Source: an uncultured bacterium (GTDB lineage: Bacteria > Spirochaetota > Leptospiria > Leptospirales > Leptonemataceae). From it: 64,000 nt of DNA. This document shows, in pieces, positions 1 through 8,564 of this stretch (its first letter is position 1; every line of letters starts with the position of its first letter). The DNA lies in NCBI GenBank assembly GCA_937928085.1, contig CALFVU010000006.1, positions 1 to 64,000 on the forward strand, given 5' to 3'. The notes beneath the pieces were generated by a model. The model was not told where the DNA came from, did not search any database, and was given only the letters and a program-made list of their open reading frames with translations. Position numbers and translations under genes: made by a program.

Positions 1-35
1 CCGAGAGATACTAATATGCCGTGAGTCTTGACCAT
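1..35 (+). rRNA. rrl: 23S ribosomal RNA, 3' end (partial)
   Basis: The first ~33 bases (GATACTAATATGCCGTGAG and the following CTTGACC) match the conserved 3' terminus of bacterial 23S rRNA, which in E. coli reads GATACTAATGAACCGTGAGG. The rest of the gene lies before the window. No 5S gene follows. A hairpin and terminator come immediately after, so this 23S appears to be transcribed without 5S, as in Leptospira where rRNA genes are unlinked. The exact 3' end is estimated. Confidence 0.8.
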
Positions 36-42
36 ATTATCC

Positions 43-64
43 AGAGTTAATTCCACTTAACTCT
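43..64 (+). other. Perfect 8-bp hairpin after 23S rRNA
   Basis: AGAGTTAA and TTAACTCT form a perfect 8-bp stem around a 6-nt loop, between the 23S end and the terminator. It may be part of an rRNA 3' processing structure. It has no T tract of its own, so it is not a terminator by itself. Confidence 0.5.
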
Positions 65-74
65 GCTCTAAAAA

Positions 75-101
75 CCCTGCCTCGTGCAGGGCTTTTTATT
101 T
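75..101 (+). terminator. Rho-independent terminator of the 23S rRNA gene
   Basis: CCCTGC-CTCGT-GCAGGG is a GC-rich 6-bp stem with a 5-nt loop, followed by CTTTTTATTTTAT. It is the strongest terminator in the window and ends the 23S transcript before any 5S gene. Confidence 0.85.
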
Positions 102-342
102 TATATAAACCTCCATAACTTCCTCTATCGCTAAAGTGTATCGTATCATATATGCAATTGAGTTTATGATTATGAATTTTTCTTTATATATTTATAATGT
201 GAATTTCATATAATGAAAAAATATAATATATTTTTATTATATAATTTCATATTACTCATTTATTAGAAAAATTTCTTCATAGGTTTTGTTGAATAAGTCT
301 AATTTTATTAGAGATTCAATTTCTTATAACGAAAAATAATTT

Positions 343-858
343 ATGAACAAAGATGAATTTATTGAACAAAGAGAAAAAGACAAAATCATTGAACAATTAA
401 AAGAAGGTAAAAACAATGAATTAGTAGATTTTTTATTAAATATAGGAGAAATTATTAAATTTCATCGAATGAAACAAGGGCTACGTATCGAAGATATTTC
501 AAAAAAAGTATTAGAAAAATATAATGTAGAAATTCATCCTTCGATTTTATCGAGATATGAAAATAAAAAATTACCAATAAAAAATCATCATATTGCATAC
601 TTATGTGATGTATTGAATATATATTTAGAAACTTTATTTTCTAATAAAATAGTTATTGTAGAATTAAAAGGTTTAACTACAAATTTAAAATTTCAATATT
701 TAGTAAAACAATTAAGAAATTTTTTTAGTGATGGAGAAATCTTACATATGATCCTTACCGAATTAGAAAACAAAGTGAATGATTCGTGGAAAGCAGTTGA
801 AAGTTATTTTAGAAAACATTCCGGTAAATTGAAAGTTTCAGAAAATCAAGATGTTTAA
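343..858 (+). CDS. XRE-family (Cro/C1-type) helix-turn-helix regulator
   Basis: A 171-aa cytoplasmic protein, probably a DNA-binding regulator. Residues about 34-97 read as a Cro/C1 HTH domain (IGEIIKFHRMKQGL, then a recognition helix around SILSRYENKKLPI). The remaining ~70 residues are charged and helical and I do not recognise them. The ATG has no clear Shine-Dalgarno sequence. It stands alone between the rRNA terminator and a gene-poor stretch, so its target cannot be inferred from context. The family call is firm and the specific role is unknown. Confidence 0.75.
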   Translation: MNKDEFIEQREKDKIIEQLKEGKNNELVDFLLNIGEIIKFHRMKQGLRIEDISKKVLEKYNVEIHPSILSRYENKKLPIKNHHIAYLCDVLNIYLETLFSNKIVIVELKGLTTNLKFQYLVKQLRNFFSDGEILHMILTELENKVNDSWKAVESYFRKHSGKLKVSENQDV

Positions 859-1233
859 GTTTCAATTTATCTACATTCATGCTATGCTTTTTGTATGGTT
901 AAAAAAATCTTTACTTCGAAAAATTGAAATTGATGTTTTTAAAAATTTGTTGATTGAACCTTAGAATCACTCACTAAAAATATAAATCTATTTAAATAGA
1001 AATATTAGATTTTTTTATTCATAAAATGAAAAATCCTGGTTTATGATAATTAAAATAACAAAAATGAAAGATTATCAGATCAATAGATCTTTATACCAAA
1101 AGAAGTTGATTAAACGAATAAATTTTGATTTGTTACGGTTTACAAATTCAAAAAAAAGTATTTTTAAAAGTTTACTCTTTATACATCCGAATGAGTATTG
1201 TTTTTTGTTGATTAATTCCAAGAGATTTTAGAA
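859..1233. other. Gene-poor stretch, no supported gene
   Basis: About 375 AT-rich bases between the XRE regulator and the terminator of the TRL-like gene. The 62-codon ORF at 1043-1231 has no ribosome binding site, is dominated by Lys/Ile/Phe/Asn as random AT-rich frames are, and runs into the terminator hairpin. I do not call it a gene. Confidence 0.5.
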
Positions 1234-1290
1234 AACTTACGTTGGCTTCTTTTGTTTAAAGAAATTCCAACGTAAGTTGTTTTTATTTTT
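1234..1290. terminator. Strong 12-bp terminator hairpin downstream of the TRL-like gene
   Basis: AACTTACGTTGG (1234-1245) and CCAACGTAAGTT (1267-1278) form a perfect 12-bp stem. On the plus strand it is followed by GTTTTTATTTTTT. On the minus strand, just past the TRL-like stop codon, it is followed by TTTTCTAAAAT. It can serve as a bidirectional terminator and most likely ends the minus-strand lipoprotein gene. Confidence 0.75.
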
Positions 1291-1604
1291 TAGTTTCCTC
1301 GAACTACAGAACAAAACTTAGAATAAACCCCTAATATGCTAAAAGAATCAAAATCTACGGTTGCAACATTTGTAATTCCCCCATCCACTTTAGCTGCGTG
1401 AATACTGGCATCACCAAATGCTACAAGTCCCAATATACTTGTTGCACAAGCTTCTCCTTTTTTTTCTGCTTTTCCGTTATTAGAGTCAATAGGTCCTTTC
1501 ACTGATGTATAAATAACCCCGATCACTGGTGTTTGGACACTAGCGCAATTCGCAAAAAACCATAAAGCAAGAAGTGTAGCCAAAATAAGCGAAATTTTCT
1601 TCAT
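1290..1604 (-). CDS. TRL-like family lipoprotein
   Basis: A 104-aa exported protein. It has a basic start (MKK), a hydrophobic stretch and a cysteine in FFANCAS, read as a relaxed spirochaetal lipobox, so it is probably membrane-anchored. The mature part carries the glycine/alanine pattern of the TRL-like family (GEACATSILGLVAFGDASI, then GGITNVATVD), common in Leptospira and some proteobacteria and of unknown function. The ATG is preceded by a good GGAGG. It is transcribed alone, ends in a strong hairpin, and has a small hairpin in its 5' leader. Confidence 0.8.
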   Translation of the reverse strand: MKKISLILATLLALWFFANCASVQTPVIGVIYTSVKGPIDSNNGKAEKKGEACATSILGLVAFGDASIHAAKVDGGITNVATVDFDSFSILGVYSKFCSVVRGN

Positions 1605-1631
1605 GTTTTACCTCCAATTGTTAATCAATTT

Positions 1632-1648
1632 GCCTTAAATGATAAGGC
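1632..1648 (-). promoter_or_regulatory. 5'-leader hairpin upstream of the TRL-like lipoprotein
   Basis: GCCTTA-AATGA-TAAGGC is a perfect 6-bp stem with a 5-nt loop, about 28 bases upstream of the lipoprotein start codon and outside its ribosome binding site. It may stabilise or regulate the leader. No known riboswitch was recognised. Confidence 0.3.
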
Positions 1649-2292
1649 TAACAACTATTGAAATAACTTTGCAATTATAATCAAGTATTTTTTTAAAGTT
1701 ATGAAAAAAAATCAATTGATATGTTTTTACATTCTTTAAAAAATTAAGTTTAAATTAGTAATTTGTATGAGTAAAAATTTTATTTTATAAATCTATTAAA
1801 TAAACTTTGATGTTTATTTCAAGCAAAATGTTTAAAAAAATTGGTAAGAACAAACACAAAAAATTTACATAAAATTGCTTTAGTTTCTTATAATGATCAC
1901 AGATTAAGAGTTATTTGATTTATGGAAAAATTGTTATCAGATCATTTATATTGACAATTAAAACATACAAATCAAAGTTTTATAAAGGATCTGCCAAAAG
2001 AACTGTTTAATTCAATTTTAGTGTTTAGAAAAAAAACGAAACAATTTTTTTTCGAAAAAAGTAGTTTTTATTAGTAGTTTTTGATAAAAAAATTCAAATG
2101 TAAATCCAGTTCAAAATTTGTTAATTTAGTTCAAAAACATATATTGCTAACTACAACATTTTTTTTTGCAAAGTTCTAAAAAACTGTTTTAAAAAATTTA
2201 TAATATTAATTTCTAAGTTTGTTGTAGTTCAAATTTTATATTCAATTTAAGATAAAAATTATAATTGAGTATTCACGAAAGAAGAGATTACT
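1649..2292. other. Long AT-rich intergenic region, possibly with decayed coding sequence
   Basis: About 640 bases with no intact gene on either strand. Around 1871-2030 the plus strand reads as a broken frame (KIALVSYNDHRLRVI, then several in-frame stops). This could be the remnant of a lost gene but is too degraded to identify. The rest is low-complexity A/T sequence. Confidence 0.4.
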
Positions 2293-2349
2293 ATGATTAA
2301 AAAAAATATTGAGTTCAATTCTATCATAAAAAATTTTGTTCCTAAATGA
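2293..2349 (+). CDS. Possible 18-codon leader peptide coupled to the ABC ATPase gene
   Basis: A short ORF (MIKKNIEFNSIIKNFVPK) with a purine-rich upstream stretch GAAGAGA. Its TGA stop overlaps the ATG of the following ABC transporter ATPase gene in an ATGA arrangement. The ATPase start has no ribosome binding site of its own, so translation may be coupled through this leader. It is too short for the ORF track, and coding cannot be proven from one sequence. Confidence 0.35.
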   Translation: MIKKNIEFNSIIKNFVPK

Positions 2350-3266
2350 TCAAAGTAGAAAACTTAACTCTCAATTATGGAAATTATTGTGCGGTTGATC
2401 ATATTTCTTTTTTTGTATCGCAACAGTCTGGCATAACTGGTTTATTGGGTCCTAATGGGGCAGGAAAAACTACTACTATGAGAGCACTAACAGGATATTT
2501 AGAACCCACTTACGGTTCCATAGAAATAGATTCCATACCCCTAAATGAAAAAACCAAATTAGAGATAAAAAGAAAAATAGGTTATTTGCCTGAATCAAAT
2601 CCTTTATATTCAGAAATGCTTGTTGAGGAATATTTAGAATTCATGGGCAAAATTCGGGGGGTTAATCATCAAACTTTAAAAGAAAGTAAAGAATTTCTTA
2701 TCGAAACTTTAGAATTAAAATCACATCTATATACACCTATTGGGTTACTTTCTAAGGGATTCAAACAAAGAACAGCACTTGCAGCTACTTTAATACATAA
2801 CCCGTCAATTATTATTTTGGATGAACCCACATCAGGTTTAGATCCAAATCAAATTGCAAGTATAAGAAATTTTATAAAAACATTATCAAAACATAAAACC
2901 GTAATTTTATCAACTCATATACTAAAAGAAGTAGAAGATATTTGCGAAAGGGTCATAATTATACATAAAGGAAAAATTGTTGCGGATAAAACAATTTCAG
3001 AACTACAAAAATCAAACTACCGAGTGTTAATAGCAAAATCTGCTCAAAATGATATAAACCAGATTTTAAAAAAAATCAACTTAATTTCAGAAGTAAAAGA
3101 AGAATCGATACCCAATTCAGAATATAAAAAATTTATATGTAAACTAAAAGAAGACAATCCCGAGTTGTTATTTCGAGAAATCAAAAAATATGATTGGGAC
3201 GTAATTGAATATTCTCCTTTAGAAAAATCTTTAGAAGAAGTTTTTAAAGAATTAACTTATCAATAA
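2346..3266 (+). CDS. ABC transporter ATP-binding protein, GldA-like
   Basis: A 306-aa ATPase subunit of an ABC-2-type system. Walker A GPNGAGKT lies at residues 35-42, the signature is the variant LSKGFKQR, Walker B is IILDEP, and the switch His follows in STHI. The extra C-terminal ~80 residues are typical of gliding/exopolysaccharide-type ATPases. It is followed by an ABC-2 permease (9-bp gap), a GldG-family protein and a DUF4340 protein, the usual order of this uncharacterised envelope system. The start overlaps an 18-codon leader ORF. The substrate is unknown, and a link to gliding motility is by family only. Confidence 0.88.
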   Translation: MIKVENLTLNYGNYCAVDHISFFVSQQSGITGLLGPNGAGKTTTMRALTGYLEPTYGSIEIDSIPLNEKTKLEIKRKIGYLPESNPLYSEMLVEEYLEFMGKIRGVNHQTLKESKEFLIETLELKSHLYTPIGLLSKGFKQRTALAATLIHNPSIIILDEPTSGLDPNQIASIRNFIKTLSKHKTVILSTHILKEVEDICERVIIIHKGKIVADKTISELQKSNYRVLIAKSAQNDINQILKKINLISEVKEESIPNSEYKKFICKLKEDNPELLFREIKKYDWDVIEYSPLEKSLEEVFKELTYQ

Positions 3267-3275
3267 GAGGTAGTT

Positions 3276-4004
3276 ATGGAACAATTAAAATTTTTTTATA
3301 AAAAAGAATTATCAAGTTATTTTAATACACCTACGGGATATGTCTTTATTGTAGTTACTATTTTTTTTAATTTTTTGTTTTTCTTTTTGGGTATTTTTGA
3401 TTTGATACCTGGTTTTTGGAACGCAAAAGTTGCTTCTGTAGAATCGTATATGAATTTATTACCGTTTACATTTATTTTTTTAGTACCTGCTGTTACTATG
3501 AGAATCTGGGCAGAAGAAAAAAAGACTGGCACAATAGAAATTCTAAAAACTCTGCCACTAACAGAATTTCAGTTAGTATTGGGTAAATTCTTTGCCTGTT
3601 GGACTTTTGTTTCTATTGTAATTGTATCCGCTATTCCTTTAACCCTAACGATTTCTCTTATGGGTAATATCGATTGGGGTAGAACCATAACATTATATAT
3701 AGGATCTATATTGATGGCTGGAGCTTATATCAGTACTGGGATGGTGATTTCTGCTTTGACGAGAGAACAAATCGTTGCTTTTGTTATTACATTTTTCATT
3801 AGTTTATTTATGTTTTTAAGCAATTATTATTTACTAGTACAACATCTACCTGCAGAATTTAATTTTTTGATTGGTTTTTTTTCTCATAGTTTTCATTTTT
3901 CTAGTTTTTCAAGAGGTATGATCTTCTCTGGCGATTTACTTTATTTTGTTTCTTTTATTGCTTTCATGCTTTATCTTAATGTAGAAATTATTAAAAAATC
4001 GTAA
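3276..4004 (+). CDS. ABC-2 type permease, GldF-like
   Basis: A 242-aa inner-membrane permease with about six transmembrane segments. It begins with a short cytoplasmic stretch (FFYKKELSSYFNTPTGYVF) typical of GldF-type ABC-2 permeases, and contains the motif TMRIWAEEKKTGTIEILKTLP between the first membrane segments. The SD AAGAGG precedes the ATG. It is the second gene of the ATPase-permease-GldG-DUF4340 operon and should form the channel driven by the upstream ATPase. Confidence 0.87.
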   Translation: MEQLKFFYKKELSSYFNTPTGYVFIVVTIFFNFLFFFLGIFDLIPGFWNAKVASVESYMNLLPFTFIFLVPAVTMRIWAEEKKTGTIEILKTLPLTEFQLVLGKFFACWTFVSIVIVSAIPLTLTISLMGNIDWGRTITLYIGSILMAGAYISTGMVISALTREQIVAFVITFFISLFMFLSNYYLLVQHLPAEFNFLIGFFSHSFHFSSFSRGMIFSGDLLYFVSFIAFMLYLNVEIIKKS

Positions 4005-4014
4005 GGGGTGAGTA

Positions 4015-5733
4015 ATGGATATAAAAACATTATTAAACTCAAAAAAATTTATTTATGCTAATGTAATCATTTTGTTTATTTTGATTAATCTAATTGGCTA
4101 TAGTTTAAATCTTCGATTCGATTTCACAAAAGAAAAAATCAATTCTGTATCGGAAAGTGCAAATAAAATCCTCAATCAATTAAAGTTGCCATTATTAATC
4201 GAAGCATATATTTCTAGAGATATACCCGGTCAGGTTTTATCTCAAATACAGCCTATTATATATCAATTAGAAGATTTTCGAAGAGTTGGAAAAGAAAAAA
4301 TTAAACTTAAAATTATAAATCCCACAACAGAAGAGTTAAAAAATCTTGCAACAAAGCGAGGTATTCAAGGTATACCAATCGAAGAAGCAGATATTGATAA
4401 AGCATCTGTACGATTAGGCTATTTTGGAATTTATCTACAATATGGTGATAAAACCTCTACTGTTTCTTTAGTTGAACAGGGAGGAATTGTCGGTAATTTT
4501 GAATATTTATTGTTAAAAGAAATCAAAAAGCTTATTTCAGATGAAGAAAATAAAAAAAGTGGAATTGGTTATGTGAAACTCAATGGTACATTAGATTTTC
4601 GTAGATGGCAAACTCGTTTAGATATGGAAAAAGACAATTTATATGCTTTTAAAGTTTTTATTGAAAAAGAGTTGGGCACTATACAAGAAATCAGTTTAGA
4701 TGAACCTATACCCGATACTATAGAAACATTATTGATTGTGGGGCTTCCAAAATTTACTCAAAAACAAGAAGTGTTTTTGGATCAATTCCTAATGCGGGGC
4801 GGTAATTTATTTTTTATGCTAAAAGGTTTTGATTTTACAATAACACCACCCAATCCTCAACTATTGCAAATGGGAATTTCGTCCGGTACCGGAGGTATGA
4901 TTTTTATACCAGAAGAAGTTGATCGAATCAATGAGTTTTTAAGTCGCTATGGTTTACAAATTCAAAAAAGAGTTTTATTAGAACCCACTCTCTCTGCACC
5001 TGAGTTAGATGTTTTAGGTCAGTACTTTGGAAAATATCCAAATCCTTCTTGGGCTGTGTATTCTCAGGAATATGGGAATATTGATCAATACGAAGAAATC
5101 ACCAAAAATATTTCTTATGTGATTTTTCCATGGTTTTCGGATATACAATACAATCCAAAAGTTCAACCAAAAGTAGAATATAAAGTATTAATACAAACTT
5201 CCACTAAAGTGATTGAGAAAAAAGAAATTGCTTTGAATTTAAAAGAATTGCAGTCTATACTAAGAAGCAAAGAAGAAACTTTTATTAATCAAAATTTACC
5301 GGTTATGGTACTGGCTAGAGGTAAATTTGTTAGTGGGTTTAAAGATGAATACGAAAATCAGCAGTTAGAGATAGAAGAAAATATCAAAAAAAATTTTTTA
5401 GTAGGGCAATTGGGTAATACAGAAGGTAAAATTATACTCATTGGCACGCCTTACATAGCTTCAGATATTTTTTTTCGTAACGAAGGAAATCTTGAATATT
5501 TTAAAATTAATATGATATTTCTTAATAACATCTTAGAATATTTGCAAGGTGATACTGATCTTTTAGCTGTGCGTTCTAAAGTAGCAATTGTTCCTTTTTT
5601 AAAATTTTCTTTTGATAAAACTTTTGAAATGATTTTTTCGTGGTTTCACACACTTTTAATTCCAATATCTTTATCAATTTATGGATTTATTCGGTTAAAA
5701 AAAAGATATAAAAAACAGGGGGTAGAAGAATGA
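4015..5733 (+). CDS. GldG family ABC-transporter-associated protein
   Basis: A 572-aa protein with a membrane segment near residues 15-32, a large extracytoplasmic domain, and a second membrane segment close to the C terminus followed by a basic tail (RLKKRYKKQG). This topology and the early FDFTKEKINSVSE motif fit the GldG/Gld-transport auxiliary family. The SD AGGGGTGA precedes the ATG. It ends in TGA overlapping the ATG of the next gene, so the two are translationally coupled. The exact transport role is not established. Confidence 0.85.
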   Translation: MDIKTLLNSKKFIYANVIILFILINLIGYSLNLRFDFTKEKINSVSESANKILNQLKLPLLIEAYISRDIPGQVLSQIQPIIYQLEDFRRVGKEKIKLKIINPTTEELKNLATKRGIQGIPIEEADIDKASVRLGYFGIYLQYGDKTSTVSLVEQGGIVGNFEYLLLKEIKKLISDEENKKSGIGYVKLNGTLDFRRWQTRLDMEKDNLYAFKVFIEKELGTIQEISLDEPIPDTIETLLIVGLPKFTQKQEVFLDQFLMRGGNLFFMLKGFDFTITPPNPQLLQMGISSGTGGMIFIPEEVDRINEFLSRYGLQIQKRVLLEPTLSAPELDVLGQYFGKYPNPSWAVYSQEYGNIDQYEEITKNISYVIFPWFSDIQYNPKVQPKVEYKVLIQTSTKVIEKKEIALNLKELQSILRSKEETFINQNLPVMVLARGKFVSGFKDEYENQQLEIEENIKKNFLVGQLGNTEGKIILIGTPYIASDIFFRNEGNLEYFKINMIFLNNILEYLQGDTDLLAVRSKVAIVPFLKFSFDKTFEMIFSWFHTLLIPISLSIYGFIRLKKRYKKQGVEE

Positions 5734-6743
5734 GAATTTTAAATTTTTATAAAGAAAATTTAGGAATTTCTTTATTTTCTACAAATCTTATTTTATTGGT
5801 GATTTATTTTTTACTTCATGATCCTTTTTTTATTTTTAGTAAAACTTACGAAAAAGCTCCAACTCTTCTAAAGATTGATTGGAATCAACTTGATCAAATT
5901 CAGATTGAATTTCTTGACAAGAAAATTCAATATCATTTAAAAAGAACAAATCAGAAGAAAGAAAAATTTAAAGATCAAAAAGAATTTTTAGAAAATACAG
6001 AATGGACTTTTAGTTTATTAAAAGAAAACCTTCAACAAGAATACGATATCGATAAAGATAACTTTAAAAATTTTTTAGAAGAACTTATAAATTTAAAAAA
6101 ATATTATTATTTGGAAAAGACACCAGAAAATGATGTGCTTTCCGGAATTCAAAGTTCTTCTATAAAAATTCGAATTTTTTATAATCAAAAACTTTTTTAT
6201 ACACTTACTTTAGGATATGCAAGTATAAGAAATAATACAACTTATGTGAATTTAAATAATGAAGACAAAATTTATCAAGTGGAAGGAAATTTAAAAACAA
6301 AAATTGGTTATGACGATACTAATTATTTTAGAAATCATATAATTCTCGATATTGATAAGCAAAAACTTGTGAAAATTATTATACCAAATCAAAATCTTCA
6401 TTATTCAAAGACGGGTAGCGATTGGCAAACTTTACAGCCTAAACCCGAAAAATTACAAACCGTTGCTTTCGAAGGTATTTTACAAGAAATAAGCCGTTTA
6501 AAAGTATCCAAGTTTTTTGATCAAAATCTGCCAAAAGAAACATTCGAGAAATTTAATGTAATCATAGAATTATATTTTACCGAAGAGAATCAATTAGGGG
6601 AACTACGAAAAGAAGTGATTGAATTTATTGGGAAGAAAGATTACATAAAATATATTTTTAAGTATAAAGGAAATTATTACGAAGCATCGTTATATCGAAT
6701 TGAAGATTTATTACAACCGGAAAAACTAATCGAGAAAAAATAA
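5730..6743 (+). CDS. DUF4340 domain-containing protein
   Basis: A 337-aa protein with one N-terminal membrane anchor (about residues 13-32) and an extracytoplasmic domain resembling DUF4340, which regularly follows GldG genes. A recognisable stretch is LTLGYASIRNNTTYVNLNNED, the beta-rich core repeated in this family. It overlaps the GldG stop by 4 bases and ends 1 base before the convergent hflX stop, leaving no room for a terminator. The function is unknown. Confidence 0.75.
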   Translation: MRILNFYKENLGISLFSTNLILLVIYFLLHDPFFIFSKTYEKAPTLLKIDWNQLDQIQIEFLDKKIQYHLKRTNQKKEKFKDQKEFLENTEWTFSLLKENLQQEYDIDKDNFKNFLEELINLKKYYYLEKTPENDVLSGIQSSSIKIRIFYNQKLFYTLTLGYASIRNNTTYVNLNNEDKIYQVEGNLKTKIGYDDTNYFRNHIILDIDKQKLVKIIIPNQNLHYSKTGSDWQTLQPKPEKLQTVAFEGILQEISRLKVSKFFDQNLPKETFEKFNVIIELYFTEENQLGELRKEVIEFIGKKDYIKYIFKYKGNYYEASLYRIEDLLQPEKLIEKK

Positions 6744-6744
6744 A

Positions 6745-8379
6745 TCAATACATTTTGATTTTTGAGAAAAAAAGTTCATCTTCGATTTTTTTTAAAAGCT
6801 TATCCAGACCAATTTTATACAAAGCACTTATTGAAATCCAATTGTTAGAATTTAATATCATTTCTTTTTCTTTACCTTCCAATTTGTCTATTTTGTTATA
6901 CACTAAAATTTGTGGTATATGAGATAGATTTAGATTCTCTAAAATTAAATTTACATCTTGAATTTTTAGATCTCTTAAAGGATCAGAAGCATCAACACAA
7001 TGAATCAATAAATTAGAATATTGAAGCTCTTCTAAAGTGGCTTCGAAAGCTTTTTGTAGTTCCGGTGGTAAATCGTAAATGAAACCGACAGTATCTGCAA
7101 CTATCACTTCTTTTTCCTCAGGAAATCGTATTCTTCTTGTAGTGGGATCAAGAGTTGCAAATAAAAGATTTTCTGTGTAAACATCAGATTGGGTTAACGT
7201 ATTCAGTAATGTGGATTTTCCAGAATTTGTATATCCTACAATAGAAATTACTGGTATTCCACTTTCTTTTCTTGATTGCCGATTGATTTCTCTTCTTTGT
7301 TTTATTTTTTTTAGTTCTTGTTCTAATCGATGTATTTTTTCTTCTACTCTTCGCTTGCCAATTTCTAGTTTAGTTTCTCCCGGTCCTCTTCCTCCAATAC
7401 CTCCAGTTAAACGGGACATGTTATCATCTTTTTCGCTAAGCCTACCTTTTAGATATTTTAATTGAGCTAGTTCTACTTGTAATTTTCCATCTCTGGTTTT
7501 AGCATGCTTTGCAAATATATCAAGAATCAGTTGAGTTCTATCAATTATTTTTAAGTTTGTTTCTTTTGAGATTTTTATAGCTTGACCGGGGGATAATTCT
7601 CTATCAAAAATCAATAAATCAGCATTTTTTTGAACAGCCAAAAAACAAATTTCTTTTAGTTTGCCTGAGCCGATTACTGTAGAAGGTTCTATTTTATCTT
7701 TTTTTTGTATTACTGTTTCTACAGGTATGACGCCAGCAGTTCTACATAATTCTTTTAATTCTAAAATAGAATCTTCTGGTTTTCTTTTCTTTCGCATTTC
7801 GGGGGTATAAACTCCTACTAAAATAGCTCTTGGTAAAGAACTTGCAATTTTTGTAGATTCGACAAAATCTTTATATTCGATATCAATTAAAGAAAAAATT
7901 TCTTTAAGTTTATATTTGTAGTGTCCCAATTTCTCTGGCTCTAAAAGTTCATAACCTTTAGGATTTGCGGGAGACAATCTTGCACTAAAAATAGTATCCG
8001 GCATGCCATTATGATCTATCGTAATAGCGGAAATTAAATCTAGTTGTAGCAAAGTTAAATCGTACAAATCTTCTTCTGTTAAAAATTCTTTTTTTAAATG
8101 AGTATGGATTAATCGTAATTCTTTTAAACGATTGCTTCTTTCTCTTTGGAATTGAGGGATAAGGATTCTTTTATCATCACCTACGATAAGAGTTTTAATT
8201 TTTCCGCTTCTCTCAACTAAAAGACCTATTTGTCTAAAAAGCTGATAAGAAACCAAACTGATTTCTTTTGCAATCTCAGGATTAATCATCACATTTTCGT
8301 CTATTTTTCTTCGTGTAAGTTTTTTTAGTTTATCAATTTGTGAGGGTTTTAAACCTTCTAAATTTCCTATAACAATCAA
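6745..8379 (-). CDS. hflX: GTPase HflX
   Basis: A 544-aa ribosome-associated GTPase that splits stalled or heat-damaged 70S ribosomes in characterised species. It has an N-terminal nucleotide-binding-like domain (AGVIPVETVIQKKDKI, SGKLKEI), the glycine-rich linker GGIGGRGPGETKLE, and a G domain with G1 GYTNSGKST, G3 DTVGF and G4 NKID. It is longer than E. coli HflX because of ~160 extra N-terminal residues, as in some other phyla. The start is TTG, chosen because AAGGAGGT lies 9 bases upstream. It is monocistronic and convergent with the ABC operon. Confidence 0.93.
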   Translation of the reverse strand: MIVIGNLEGLKPSQIDKLKKLTRRKIDENVMINPEIAKEISLVSYQLFRQIGLLVERSGKIKTLIVGDDKRILIPQFQRERSNRLKELRLIHTHLKKEFLTEEDLYDLTLLQLDLISAITIDHNGMPDTIFSARLSPANPKGYELLEPEKLGHYKYKLKEIFSLIDIEYKDFVESTKIASSLPRAILVGVYTPEMRKKRKPEDSILELKELCRTAGVIPVETVIQKKDKIEPSTVIGSGKLKEICFLAVQKNADLLIFDRELSPGQAIKISKETNLKIIDRTQLILDIFAKHAKTRDGKLQVELAQLKYLKGRLSEKDDNMSRLTGGIGGRGPGETKLEIGKRRVEEKIHRLEQELKKIKQRREINRQSRKESGIPVISIVGYTNSGKSTLLNTLTQSDVYTENLLFATLDPTTRRIRFPEEKEVIVADTVGFIYDLPPELQKAFEATLEELQYSNLLIHCVDASDPLRDLKIQDVNLILENLNLSHIPQILVYNKIDKLEGKEKEMILNSNNWISISALYKIGLDKLLKKIEDELFFSKIKMY

Positions 8380-8496
8380 GAACTTTATACCTCCTTATTA
8401 GTAAAAAGAATCAATAAATGATAAAAAATCAAGAAAAAATTATGATTTAAGTGTTTTCAAGTCTTCAATTAAATATTTAAGAGTTTTAATTTTGAA

Positions 8497-8526
8497 TTGA
8501 CATTTTTATTACTTTTATTTTTATGG
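8497..8526 (+). promoter_or_regulatory. Candidate promoter of the nos cluster
   Basis: A perfect TTGACA (-35) lies at 8497-8502, with only weak -10 candidates (TTTATG/TTATGG) 17-18 bases further on. It sits about 40 bases upstream of the AAAGGAGA ribosome binding site of the cytochrome gene. No clear FNR/NnrR (TTGAT-N4-ATCAA) site was seen. Confidence 0.3.
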
Positions 8527-8564
8527 AAATCTAATGTTGATTTCACTAAATAAAAGGAGAAAAT

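Noticed and set aside
1043-1231. 62-codon ORF
   Set aside because: No ribosome binding site, composition of random AT-rich sequence, and it runs up to a terminator stem.
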